Positions 22,553 to 32,903 of a stretch of DNA of 64,000 nt are shown one piece after another. Where the stretch lies: contig NC_092336.1 of NCBI RefSeq assembly GCF_046630445.1, positions 507,271,001 to 507,335,000 of the forward strand, written 5' to 3'. This DNA comes from Rutidosis leptorrhynchoides. Taxonomy: Eukaryota; Streptophyta; Magnoliopsida; Asterales; Asteraceae. The notes below the pieces were generated by a model that saw only the letters and a list, made by a program, of their open reading frames with translations, was not told the DNA's origin and ran no database searches. The translations under genes were made by a program, and so were the position numbers. Each line of letters begins with the position of its first letter. The first letter of the stretch is position 1.

Positions 22553-23236
22553 ATGGATAGACAACCCAATATTTTAAGAGACCTACCCGGACACATGATT
22601 GATGAAATCTTGTCTAGAGTCGGTCAGAATTCTTCGGCACAACTATTTAAGGCGAGATCAGTTTGTAAGACATTCGAAGAACGTTCCAAGAATGCCTTGG
22701 TTTATAAAAGGCTTTCATTCGAAAGATGGGGGATATCACATTGGGAAATCCATAAGTTACGATGTGTTTACTTTGACGCATATATTGCGGGGAACCCAAA
22801 TGCTATTTTACGCAATGGGTTAAGAAATTATTTTGACTCAATATATCCGAATATTGGACTTCGTGATTTAGAAAAAGCGGCTAACATGCAACATAAAGAA
22901 GCATGTTATGCTTACGGATTAGTAATGTTCGCTTCTCACCAAAGTGAGAACAAGAACATCGGCCTACAACTATTAAACAAAACATTCCCACAAGTGACGG
23001 AGTCGATAATTGGGGTAAGAAATGAGGTTTTTAGATTGTTACGGGACTGTTGGACATTACGTAACCCTCGTCCCTTTGACGACATTACAACACGCTGTCT
23101 TATCAACGGCCATAAGGGTTATGTTCCACAAGACCAAGGATGGGAAGTAGTCCTAGTAAAACCAGAATGCATGACTTGTTTCTGGACGTATGAATTACGT
23201 GTCTTTATTGCCTTTGCTGAACGACTTGTGTACTAG
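22553..23236 (+). CDS. F-box protein encoded inside a gypsy retrotransposon
   Basis: 227 codons, ATG 22553, stop 23234-23236. Residues about 8-45 match an F-box (LPGHMIDEILSRVGQ...LFKARSVCKTFEER), the module that binds SKP1 in SCF ubiquitin ligases. It is followed by 'GNPNAILRNGLRNYF' (about 80-94), a Sel1/TPR-like helix pair (GLRDLEKAANMQHKEACYAYGLVMF, about 102-126) and a C-terminal CMTCFWTYELRVF. This order resembles the plant F-box family typified by Arabidopsis At2g35280, so the ORF was probably captured from a host gene; it has no introns. The second copy (44125-44808) is also 227 codons, with 15 residue differences clustered in residues 171-193, against about 16 synonymous changes by hand count. 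It could redirect SCF-mediated degradation towards host silencing factors or Gag, but the target is unknown. Confidence 0.8.
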   Translation: MDRQPNILRDLPGHMIDEILSRVGQNSSAQLFKARSVCKTFEERSKNALVYKRLSFERWGISHWEIHKLRCVYFDAYIAGNPNAILRNGLRNYFDSIYPNIGLRDLEKAANMQHKEACYAYGLVMFASHQSENKNIGLQLLNKTFPQVTESIIGVRNEVFRLLRDCWTLRNPRPFDDITTRCLINGHKGYVPQDQGWEVVLVKPECMTCFWTYELRVFIAFAERLVY

Positions 23237-23577
23237 CTAGAATTATCTTCACAACTATCTTGTATCAAAGTTATTGTGTGCTATATTTCATGCTTTATGT
23301 AAAATAAGTGGTATTGTAAGTTTCTAAAATATTGTATAAAAGTTTGAACGCGAAATATTATTATAATCAGTTTTTCATATAGAATTGTAGTAGTTGAATT
23401 GTATATTAGCTACTAAGTATGAACTTAACGGGTAGGTACTACCCGAATTTAAACTTATAAAATGCTAATATGAAGAAAAAGCTTTTATAAATGAGTTCAT
23501 ATTATGCTACGAAATACTATTAACTACTCTTGATATTCTGTATGATTAACTTGTTCCATTTGACTATTTTGAAGGAA
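23237..23577 (+). other. Spacer between F-box ORF and gag with an internal PPT-like motif
   Basis: No ORF. At about 23428-23445 it contains AACGGGTAGGTACTACCC, whose first 13 bases equal the 3' PPT (28193-28205) and which also forms a GGGTAG/CTACCC inverted repeat. The end of the spacer has TTAAC (23546-23550), a T-rich tract and AG (23573-23574), three bases before the gag ATG. Confidence 0.55.
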
Positions 23578-24759
23578 ATGGCACCGACTACTCGACACAC
23601 CGTAAATATGAATGAAGAGGAATTCCGTACTTTTCTAGCTTCAAACATAGCCGCAGTACAGGCTGCGCTACATACCAACAATAACCTTGGATCTAGCAGT
23701 ACAAGAAATCGTGTAGGATGCACCTACAAAGAATTCACTGCCTGCAAACCTTTGGAATTTGATGGAACCGAAGGACCGATCGGATTGAAATGGTGGACCG
23801 AGAAGGTCGAATCGGTGTTTGCCATAAGTAAGTGTACTGAAGAGGACAAAGTAAAGTACGCTACGCATACCTTCACAGGTTCTGCGTTAACATGGTGGAA
23901 TACCTATCTAGAGCAAGTGGGACAAGATGATGCGTACGCACTACCGTGGTCAGCATTCAAGCACTTGATGAACGAGAAGTACCGTCCCAGAACCGAGGTC
24001 AATAAGCTCAAGACAGAACTTAGAGGGTTACGAACCCAAGGATTTGATATTACCACGTACGAAAGACGATTCACAGAATTGTGCCTATTGTGTCAGGGAG
24101 CATTCGAAGATGAGGAAGAGAAGATCGACGCGTTTGTGAAAGGATTACCGGAAAGAATCCAAGAAGATATAAGTTCACACGAGCCCGCCTCCATACAACA
24201 GGCATGTAGAATGGCTCACAAACTAGTGAACCAGATTGAAGAAAGAATTAAAGAACAGACTGCTGAAGAGGCCAATGTGAAGCAAGTCAAAAGAAAGTGG
24301 GAGGAAAACGGTGATAAGAATCACCAATACAACAACAACAGCAATTACAACAATAATCGCAACAATTATCCCAACAATCGCAACATCAATCGTAACTACA
24401 ACAAACGGCCCAACAACAACAACAACAACAACAACAACAGCAGTAACAACAACAGCAACTACAACAATCATCCCAACAACAATAATAACTGCAACAACAA
24501 CAACAATCAGAAGCAGCTATGCCAAAGGTGTGAAAAGTATCACTCGGGGTTCTGCACCAAATTTTGCAACAAGTGTAAAAGAAATGGCCATAGCGCGGCG
24601 AAGTGTGAGGTCTACGGACCAGGGGTTAATAGAACGAAAGGAACAAATGGTGTCGGAACGAGTAATGGCGGAGCAAGTAGTGTCGGAGCAAGTTATGCCA
24701 ATGTAGTTTGTTATAAATGTGGAAAACCGGGCCACATTATTAGAAATTGCCCGAACTAG
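23578..24759 (+). pseudogene. gag: Ty3/gypsy gag, ending at a premature TAG
   Basis: I chose the ATG at 23578 (MAPTTRHT) because the 16 codons upstream in frame are not Gag-like and lie over the splice-site-like sequence; the frame itself opens at 23530. The capsid region (GCTYKEFTACKPLEFDGTEGPIG...WWNTYLEQVG...FTELC) is followed by an Asn-rich tract from AAC repeats (about 24307-24510) and zinc-knuckle motifs (CNKCKRNGHSAAKC, CYKCGKPGHIIRNC, both CX2CX4HX4C, plus a divergent CQRCEKYHSGFC). Gag forms the particle and binds RNA. The frame ends at TAG 24757-24759, but the same codon is CAG (Gln) in the second copy (42626-42628), and the pol frame simply continues. So gag and pol were one frame, and this TAG is a C-to-T change. 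Confidence 0.85.
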
Positions 24760-27700
24760 GAGAACACGAATGGACAAGGCCGCGGAAGAGTTTTCAATAT
24801 TAATGCGGCAGAGGCACAGGAAGACCCGGAGCTTGTTACGGGTACGTTTCTTATTTACAATAAATCTGCTTACGTTTTATTTGATTCGGGTGCGGATAGA
24901 AGCTATATGAGTAGAGATTTTTGTGCTAAATTAAGTTATCCATTGACGCCTTTGGATAGTAAATTTTTACTCGAATTAGCAAATGGTAAATTAATTTCAG
25001 CAGATAATATATGTCGGAATCGAGAAATTAAACTGGTTAGCGAAACATTTAAGATTGATTTGATACCAGTAGAGTTAGGGAGTTTTGATGTGATAATCGG
25101 TATGGACTGGTTGAAAGAAGTGAAAGCAGAGATCGTTTGTTACAAAAATGCAATTCGCATTATACGAGAAAAAGGAAAACCCTTAATGGTGTACGGAGAA
25201 AAGTGCAACATGAAGCTACATCTTATTAGTAATTTGAAGGCACAAAAACTAATAAGAAAAGGTTGCTATGCTGTTCTAGCACACGTCGAGAAAGTACAAA
25301 CTGAAGAAAAGAGCATCAATGATGTTCCCATTGCAAAAAAATTTCCCGATGTATTTCCGAAAGAATTACCGGGATTACCCCCACATCGATCCGTTGAATT
25401 TCAAATAGATCTTGTACCAGGAGCTGCACCAATAGCTCGTGCTCCTTACAGACTCGCACCCAGCGAGATGAAAGAACTGCAAAGCCAATTACAAGAACTT
25501 TTAGAGCATGGTTTCATTCGACCAAGCACATCACCGTGGGGAGCTCCTGTTTTGTTTGTCAAGAAGAAAGATGGTACATTCAGGTTGTGTATCGACTACC
25601 GAGAGTTGAACAAACTTACCATCAAGAACCGCTACCCACTACCGAGAATCGACGACTTATTTGATCAACTACAAGGCTCGTCTGTTTATTCAAAGATTGA
25701 CTTACGTTCTGGGTATCATCAAATGCGGGTGAAAGAAGATGATATTCCAAAGACTGCTTTCAGAACACGTTACGGTCATTATGAGTTTATGGTCATGCCA
25801 TTTGGTTTAACTAATGCACCAGCTGTGTTCATGGACCTTATGAACCGAGTGTGTGGACCATACCTTGACAAGTTTGTCATTGTTTTCATTGATGACATAC
25901 TTATTTACTCAAAGAATGACCAAGAACACGGTGAACATTTGAGAAAGGTGTTAGAAGTATTGAGGAAGGAAGAATTGTACGCTAAATTTTCAAAGTGTGC
26001 ATTTTGGTTGGAAGAAGTTCAATTCCTCGGTCACATAGTGAACAAAAAAGGTATTAAGGTGGATCCGGCAAAGATAGAAACTGTTGAAAAGTGGGAAACC
26101 CCGAAAACTCCGAAACACATACGCCAGTTTTTAGGACTAGCTGGTTCCAACAGAAGGTTCATCCAAGACTTTTCCAGAATAGCAAAACCCTTGACTGCAT
26201 TAACGCATAAAGGGAAGAAATTTGAATGGAATGATGAACAAGAGAAAGCGTTTCAGTTATTGAAGAAAAAGCTAACTACGGCACCTATATTGTCATTGCC
26301 TGAAGGGAATGATGATTTTGTGATTTATTGTGACGCATCAAAGCAAGGTCTCGGTTGTGTATTAATGCAACGAACGAAGGTGATTGCTTATGCGTCTAGA
26401 CAATTGAAGATTCACGAACAAAATTATACGACGCATGATTTGGAATTAGGTGCGGTTGTTTTTGCATTAAAGACTTGGAGGCACTACTTATATGGGGTCA
26501 AAAGTATTATATATACCGACCACAAAAGTCTTCAACAAATATTTAATCAGAAACAACTGAATATGAGGCAGCGTAGGTGGATTGAATTATTGAATGATTA
26601 CAACTTTGAGATTCGTTACCACCCGGGGAAGGCAAATGTGGTAGCCGATGCCTTGAGCAGGAAGGACAGAGAACCCATTCGAGTAAAATCTATGAATATA
26701 ATGATTCATAATAACCTTACTACTCAAATAAAGGAGGCGCAACAAGGAGTTTTAAAAGAGAGAAATTTAAAGGATGAAATACCCAAGGGATCGGAGAAGC
26801 ATCTTAATATTCGGGAAGACGGAACCCGGTATAGGGCTGAAAGGATTTGGGTACCAAAATTTGGAGATATGAGAGAAATGGTACTTAGAGAAGCTCATAA
26901 AACCAGATACTCAATACATCCTGGAACGGGGAAGATGTACAAGAATCTCAAGAAATATTTTTGGTGGCCGGGTATGAAAGCCGATGTTGCTAAATATGTA
27001 GGAGAATGTTTGACGTGTTCTAAGGTCAAAGCTGAGCATCAGAAACCATCAGGTCTACTTCAACAACCCGAAATCCCGGAATGGAAATGGGAAAACATTA
27101 CCATGCATTTCATCACTAAATTGCCAAGGACTGCAAGTGGTTTTGATACCATTTGGGTAATAGTTGATCGTCTCACCAAATCAGCACACTTCCTGCCAAT
27201 AAGAGAAGATGACAAGATGGAGAAGTTAGCACGACTGTATTTGAAGGAAGTCGTCTCCAGACATGGAATACCAATCTCTATTATCTCTGATAGGGATGGC
27301 AGATTTATTTCAAGATTCTGGCAGACATTACAGCAAGCATTAGGAACTCGTCTAGACATGAGTACTGCCTATCATCCACAAACTGATGGGCAGAGCGAAA
27401 GGACAATACAAACGCTTGAAGACATGCTACGAGCACATGTTATTGATTTCGAAAACAGTTGGGATCGACATCTACCGTTAGCAGAATTTTCCTACAATAA
27501 CAGCTACCATTCAAGCATTGAGATGGCACCGTTTGAAGCACTTTATGGTAGAAAGTGCAGGTCTCCGATTTGTTGGAGTGAAGTGGGGGATAGACAAATT
27601 ACGGGTCCGGAGATTATACAAGAAACTACCGAGAAGATCATCCAAATTCAACAACGGTTGAAAACCGCCCAAAGTCGATAAAAGAGCTACGCTGACATTA

Positions 27701-28170
27701 AAAGAAAAGATATAGAATTTGAAATTGGAGAGATGGTCATGCTTAAAGTTGCACCTTGGAAAGGCGTTTTTCGATTTGGTAAACGAGGGAAATTAAATCC
27801 AAGGTATATTGGACCATTCAAGATTATTGATCGTGTCGGACCAGTAGCTTACCGACTTGAGTTACCTCAACAACTCGCGGCTGTACATAACACTTTCCAC
27901 GTCTCGAATTTGAAGAAATGTTTTGCTAAAGAAGATCTCACTATTCCGTTAGATGAAATCCAAATCAACGAAAAACTTCAATTCATCGAAGAACCCGTCG
28001 AAATAATGGATCATGAGGTTAAAAGACTTAAGCAAAACAAGATACCAATTGTTAAGGTTCGATAGAATGCTCGTAGAGGACCCGAGTTCACCTGGGAGCG
28101 TGAAGATCAGATGAAGAAGAAATACCCGCATCTATTTCCAGAAGATTCGTCAACACCTTCAACAACTTAA
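24760..28170 (+). pseudogene. pol: Ty3/gypsy pol (PR-RT-RH-IN) with two further stops and a lost IN catalytic residue
   Basis: The frame continues from gag without any shift to TAA 28168-28170. The aspartic protease has DSGAD at 24883. Reverse transcriptase shows FIDDILIYS (DD at 25891-25896). RNase H has [19 protein letters not shown] and VVADALSRK. Integrase has the HHCC region ([10 protein letters not shown]...[11 protein letters not shown]) and the core, where the first catalytic Asp is His (codon CAT at 27106-27108, MHFITKLP against MDFITKLP in the fragment at 3141-4543). The other two acidic residues (SDRD at 27289, QSER at 27397) are present with 35 residues between them. In-frame stops are TAA 27679-27681 (Gln expected) and TAG 28063-28065 (Trp expected). 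The protein would copy and integrate the element; this copy could not complete integration by itself. Confidence 0.93.
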
Positions 28171-28205
28171 AATTTCGGGACGAAATTTATTTAACGGGTA
28201 GGTAC
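28170..28205 (+). promoter_or_regulatory. Hairpin and polypurine tract of the F-box gypsy element
   Basis: AAATTTCGGGACGAAATTT (28170-28188) begins on the last base of the pol stop codon and is followed by ATTTAACGGGTAGGTAC, with the 3' LTR starting at 28206. It is almost the same as in the tandem element (7862-7897, 37410-37445). Confidence 0.8.
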
Positions 28206-31200
28206 TGTAGTGACCCGAACTTTTCCATGTTTATATATATTAATTGAGATTGATATTTACATGATTAAATGTTTCCAACATGTTAAGCAATCAAACTTGT
28301 TAAGACTTGATTAATTGAAATATGTTTCATATAGACAATTGACCACCCAAGTTGACCGGCGATTCACGAACGTTAAAACTTGTAAAAACGACATGACGAT
28401 ATATATATGGATATACATATGGTTAACATGAGATTATGATAAGTAAGTATCTCCATAAGTATATTAACAATGAGTTATATACATATAAACAAGACAACTA
28501 ACTTAAGGATTTCGAAACGAGACATATATGTAACGATTATAATTGTAAAGACATTTAAATGTATATATATCATATTAAGATATATTAATATATCATAATA
28601 TCATGATAATATAATAATTTAACATCTCATTAGATATAATAAACAATGGGTTAACAACATTAATTGAGATCGTTAACTTAAAGGTTTCAAAACAACACTT
28701 ACATGTAACGACTAACGATGACTTAACGACTCAGTTAAAATGTATATACATGTAGTGTATTTAGATGTATTAAAATACTTTTGGAAGACTTCAAGACATA
28801 TATCAAAACACTCATACTTAATGAAAATGGTTACAGTTACTTTCCCATTCTTTTCTTTCATCAAGAATTCTAGTCGTATTCTTACCCGTATTATACACAG
28901 CTTCAAAACGTACTTACTATGGGTATATACCAATAAGAACTAGCATGGGATTCCACTCTTGATTATGTCATGTATGACTAATCAATTTTAACTTCTACCA
29001 TGAGCTAGTCAACTAACTAGAACTCCTTTTAACCTCACTCACCACTCACCAATTACCACTCATCATTCACTCCATTTCACTTCCAATCCTCTTTCTAATT
29101 CTCTCTCAACACACACACACACTATTATGAACGTATTTTTCCAGTAGTTAATCATCATCTTCATCAAAAATCACTTCAAGAATCAAGCTATAATCATCAT
29201 AGGAAGAACACTTCAAGAACACTTCAAAAATCCCTTCAAGTTTACTAATTTACTTCCAAGCTTTCTAATCCATTCCAAGTAATCATCTAAGATCAAGAAA
29301 CCTTTGTTATATACAGTAGGTTATCTTTCTTATTCAAGGTAATATTCATATTCAAACTTTGATTCAATTTCTATAACTATAAACTATCTTAATTCGAGTA
29401 AAAATCTTACTTGAACTTGTTTTTGTGTCATGATCCTACTTCAAGAACTTTCAAGCCATCCAAGATCCTTTGAAGCTAGATCATTTCTTGTCACTTCCAG
29501 TAGGTTTACCTACTAAACTTGAGGTAGTAATGATGTTCATAACATCATTCGATTCATATATATAAAACTATCTTATTCGAAGGTTTAAACTCGTAATCAC
29601 TAGAACATAGTTTAGTTAATTCTAAACTTGTTCGCAAACAAAAGTTAATCCTTCTAAATTGACTTTTAAAATTAACTAAACACATGTTCTATATCTATAT
29701 GATATGCTAACTTAATGATTTAAAACCTGGAAACACGAAAAATACCGTAAAACCGAATTTACGTCGTCGTAGTAACACCGCGGGCTGTTTTGGGTTAGTT
29801 AATTAAAAACTATGATAAACTTTGATTTAAAAGTTGTTATTCTGAGAAAATTATTTTTATTATGAACATGAAACTATATCCAAAAATTATGGTTAAACTC
29901 AAAGTGGAAGTATGTTTTCTAAAATGGTCATCTAGACGTCGTTCTTTCGACTGAAATGACTACCTTTACAAAAATGACTTGTAACTTATTTTTCTGACTA
30001 TAAACCTATACTTTTTCTATTTAGATTCATAAAATAGAGTTCAATATGAAACCATAGCAATTTGATTCACTCAAAACGGATTTAAAATGAAGAAGTTATG
30101 GGTAAAACAAGATTGGATAATTTTTCTCATTTTAGCTACGTGAAAATTGGTAACAAATCTATTCCAACCATAACTTAATCAACTTGTATTGTATATTATG
30201 TAATCTTGAGATACCATAGACACGTATACAATGTTTCGACCTATCATGTCGACACATCTATATATATTTCGGAACAACCATAGACACTCTATATGTGAAT
30301 GTTGGAGTTAGCTATACAGGGTTGAGGTCGATTCCAAAATATATATAGTTTGAGTGTGATCAATACTGAGATACGTATACACTGGGTCGTGGATTGATTC
30401 AAGATAATATTTATCGATTTATTTCTGTACATCTAACTGTGGACAACTAGTTGTAGGTTACTAACGAGGACAGCTGACTTAATAAACTTAAAACATCAAA
30501 ATATATTAAAAGTGTTGTAAATATATTTTGAACATACTTTAATATACGTGTATATATTGTTATAGGTTCGTGATTCAACAGTGGCCAAGTCTTACTTCTC
30601 GACGAAGTAAAAATCTGTGAAAGTGAGTTATAGTCCCACTTTTAAAATCTAATATTTTTGGGATGAGAATACATGCAGGTTTTATAAATGATTTACAAAA
30701 TTGACACAAGTACGTGAAACTACATTCTATGGTTGAATTATCGAAATCGAATATGCCCCTTTTTATTAAGTCTGGTAATCTAAGAATTAGGGAACAGACA
30801 CCCTAATTGACGCGAATCCTAAAGATAGATCTATTGGGCCTAACAAACCCCATCCAAAGTACCGGATGCTTTAGTACTTCGAAATTTATATCATATCCGA
30901 AGGGTATCCCGGAATGATGGGGATATTCTTATATATGCATCTTGTTAATGTCGGTTACCAGGTGTTCACCATATGAATGATTTTTATCTCTATGTATGGG
31001 ATGTATATTGAAATATGAAATCTTGTGGTCTATTGTTACAATTTGATATATATAGGTTAAACCTATAACTCACCAACATTTTTGTTGACGTTTAAAGCAT
31101 GTTTATTCTCAGGTGAATACTAAGAGCTTCCGCTGTTGCATACTAAAATAAGGACAAGATTTGGAGTCCATGTTTGTATGATACTGTGTAAAAACTGCAT

Positions 31201-31456
31201 TCAAGAAACTGATTTCGATGTAACATAATTGTATTGTAAACCATTATGTAATGGTCGTGTGTAAACAGGATATTTTAGATTATCATTATTTGATAATCTA
31301 CGTAAAGCTTTTTAAACCTTTATTTATGAAATAAAGGTTATGGTTTGTTTTAAAAATGAATGCAGTCTTTGAAAAACGTCTCATATAGAGGTCAAAACCT
31401 CGCAACGAAATCAATTAATATGGAACGTTTTTAATCAATAAGAACGGGACATTTCA
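28206..31456 (+). repeat. 3' LTR of the F-box gypsy element
   Basis: 3,251 bp, TGTAGTGACCC...GGGACATTTCA, partner of 18342-21591. It is followed by the target duplication ATAAT at 31457-31461. Scattered substitutions against the 5' LTR show that the insertion is not brand new. Confidence 0.93.
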
Positions 31457-32324
31457 ATAATGATGATGGTATACACTGTTGTTGCTGCTACAGCAGCGTG
31501 CTAGCCTGGTTCAGTGCAGCTAAAAGATAAATGACGATGAGGCGAGGTTAGTAATGAAGATGAAAACCATTGTTGATTCTGCTAATTCTCTTGCGTTTTT
31601 AACGAAACTAAACTGAAGCATTTTCCCTCAACAGCAATTCGTTTATAAAAATAAAATGGAATTGGGCTGGTTGTTTAAACAAAACTGAAGTGGACTGATT
31701 GTTAAATAAAACAGAAATGGGCTGTGTACTACGGCCCAGTAACAAACAGATTCATTTTTTTTGGGGCCATCGGTATATGCTATTAATATTATGATTAGTA
31801 TTAATTCTTATTATTAATATTATTATGATTATGATTATGATTATGATACAATTATGATTATGATTCAAGGCGGTGATGATACGAATGATATCTTATAAAG
31901 ATGATGTAACGAGAACAATAATGATGAATGATACGATGATAATGATCTTAATATTGATAATGAAAATAAAAAGATGATGATGTTAATGATGATGATGAAT
32001 GTGACATTAAGAAAGATGAGGATTATGATAAAATTAAAACGTGATGATACATGAAATAATAAAAGATGATGAAATGAAATATGAAAACGAGGATGAGTAC
32101 AAATGATGATGATGTATATAAAAGTTATAAATGATAAAGAGATGAAATTGGAAACAAAAGTAATTTGGGTTAAATAGAAATGGGGACGAATTTTAAATTA
32201 GAAATGAGGTGACGGAGGAATGGTTAAAGGCGTTAACGGGTTAGCGGGAGGTCGCGGGTTTGAGCTCGGACCGGGACAGTTTATTTTTAAGCCATTCCCA
32301 TTTAAGGTAGTTATTTCATTATTA

Positions 32325-32368
<44 letters not shown>

Positions 32369-32827
32369 AGTATTATTATGATAATTATTATCACCATTAA
32401 TATTAATATTAAAGATTATTATTACTATTATTAATATTATTATTATAAGTATTATTATTAAATATTATCATTAAGGTTATTATTAGTAGAATTAGTATGA
32501 TTAAAATCATTATTATTATTATTATCATTATTAATAAAATTATCATTTTTATTAAAATTACTATTATTAATATCAGTACCACTATTTTCCTTAATCCAAT
32601 ATTACCACAATTAATAATTTTACAAAACAAAATATACATATATATAAATATATTCATTACATAAAGTATACTAATACTACATAAAATTTTGTTTCAACTA
32701 ATAACACTAATAAAGAAATCAAATAAGTATCATAATGTATTATAAGTATTAATAAAATTATATGCATAAGAATATTAGTCTTAATACATAAAATAATATA
32801 TATACACTTGTTGATTACGATTATATG

Positions 32828-32903
<76 letters not shown>

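Larger units (their letters stand above)
18342..31456 (+). mobile_element. Complete Ty3/gypsy element carrying acidic and F-box ORFs (13.1 kb)
   Basis: It has LTRs of 3,250 and 3,251 bp, an iMet-type PBS, two extra ORFs (21801-22415, 22553-23236), gag, pol and a PPT. It is flanked by perfect target duplications ATAAT (18337-18341 and 31457-31461). The order LTR - acidic ORF - F-box ORF - gag - protease - RT - RNase H - integrase - LTR is visible without frameshifts. Three nonsense changes and one lost integrase catalytic residue show it is no longer autonomous. A second, truncated copy of the same family lies at 42063-49036 on the other strand. Confidence 0.95.

Noticed and set aside
24223-24471. 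Val-rich minus-strand open frame opposite gag, and Thr-rich frames at 24311 and 42679
   Set aside because: They are shadows of the AAC repeat coding the Asn-rich tract of Gag.
24757-24759. Stop-codon readthrough as the gag/pol expression mechanism of the F-box element
   Set aside because: The second copy has CAG at this codon, so the TAG is a mutation of this copy, not a programmed signal.
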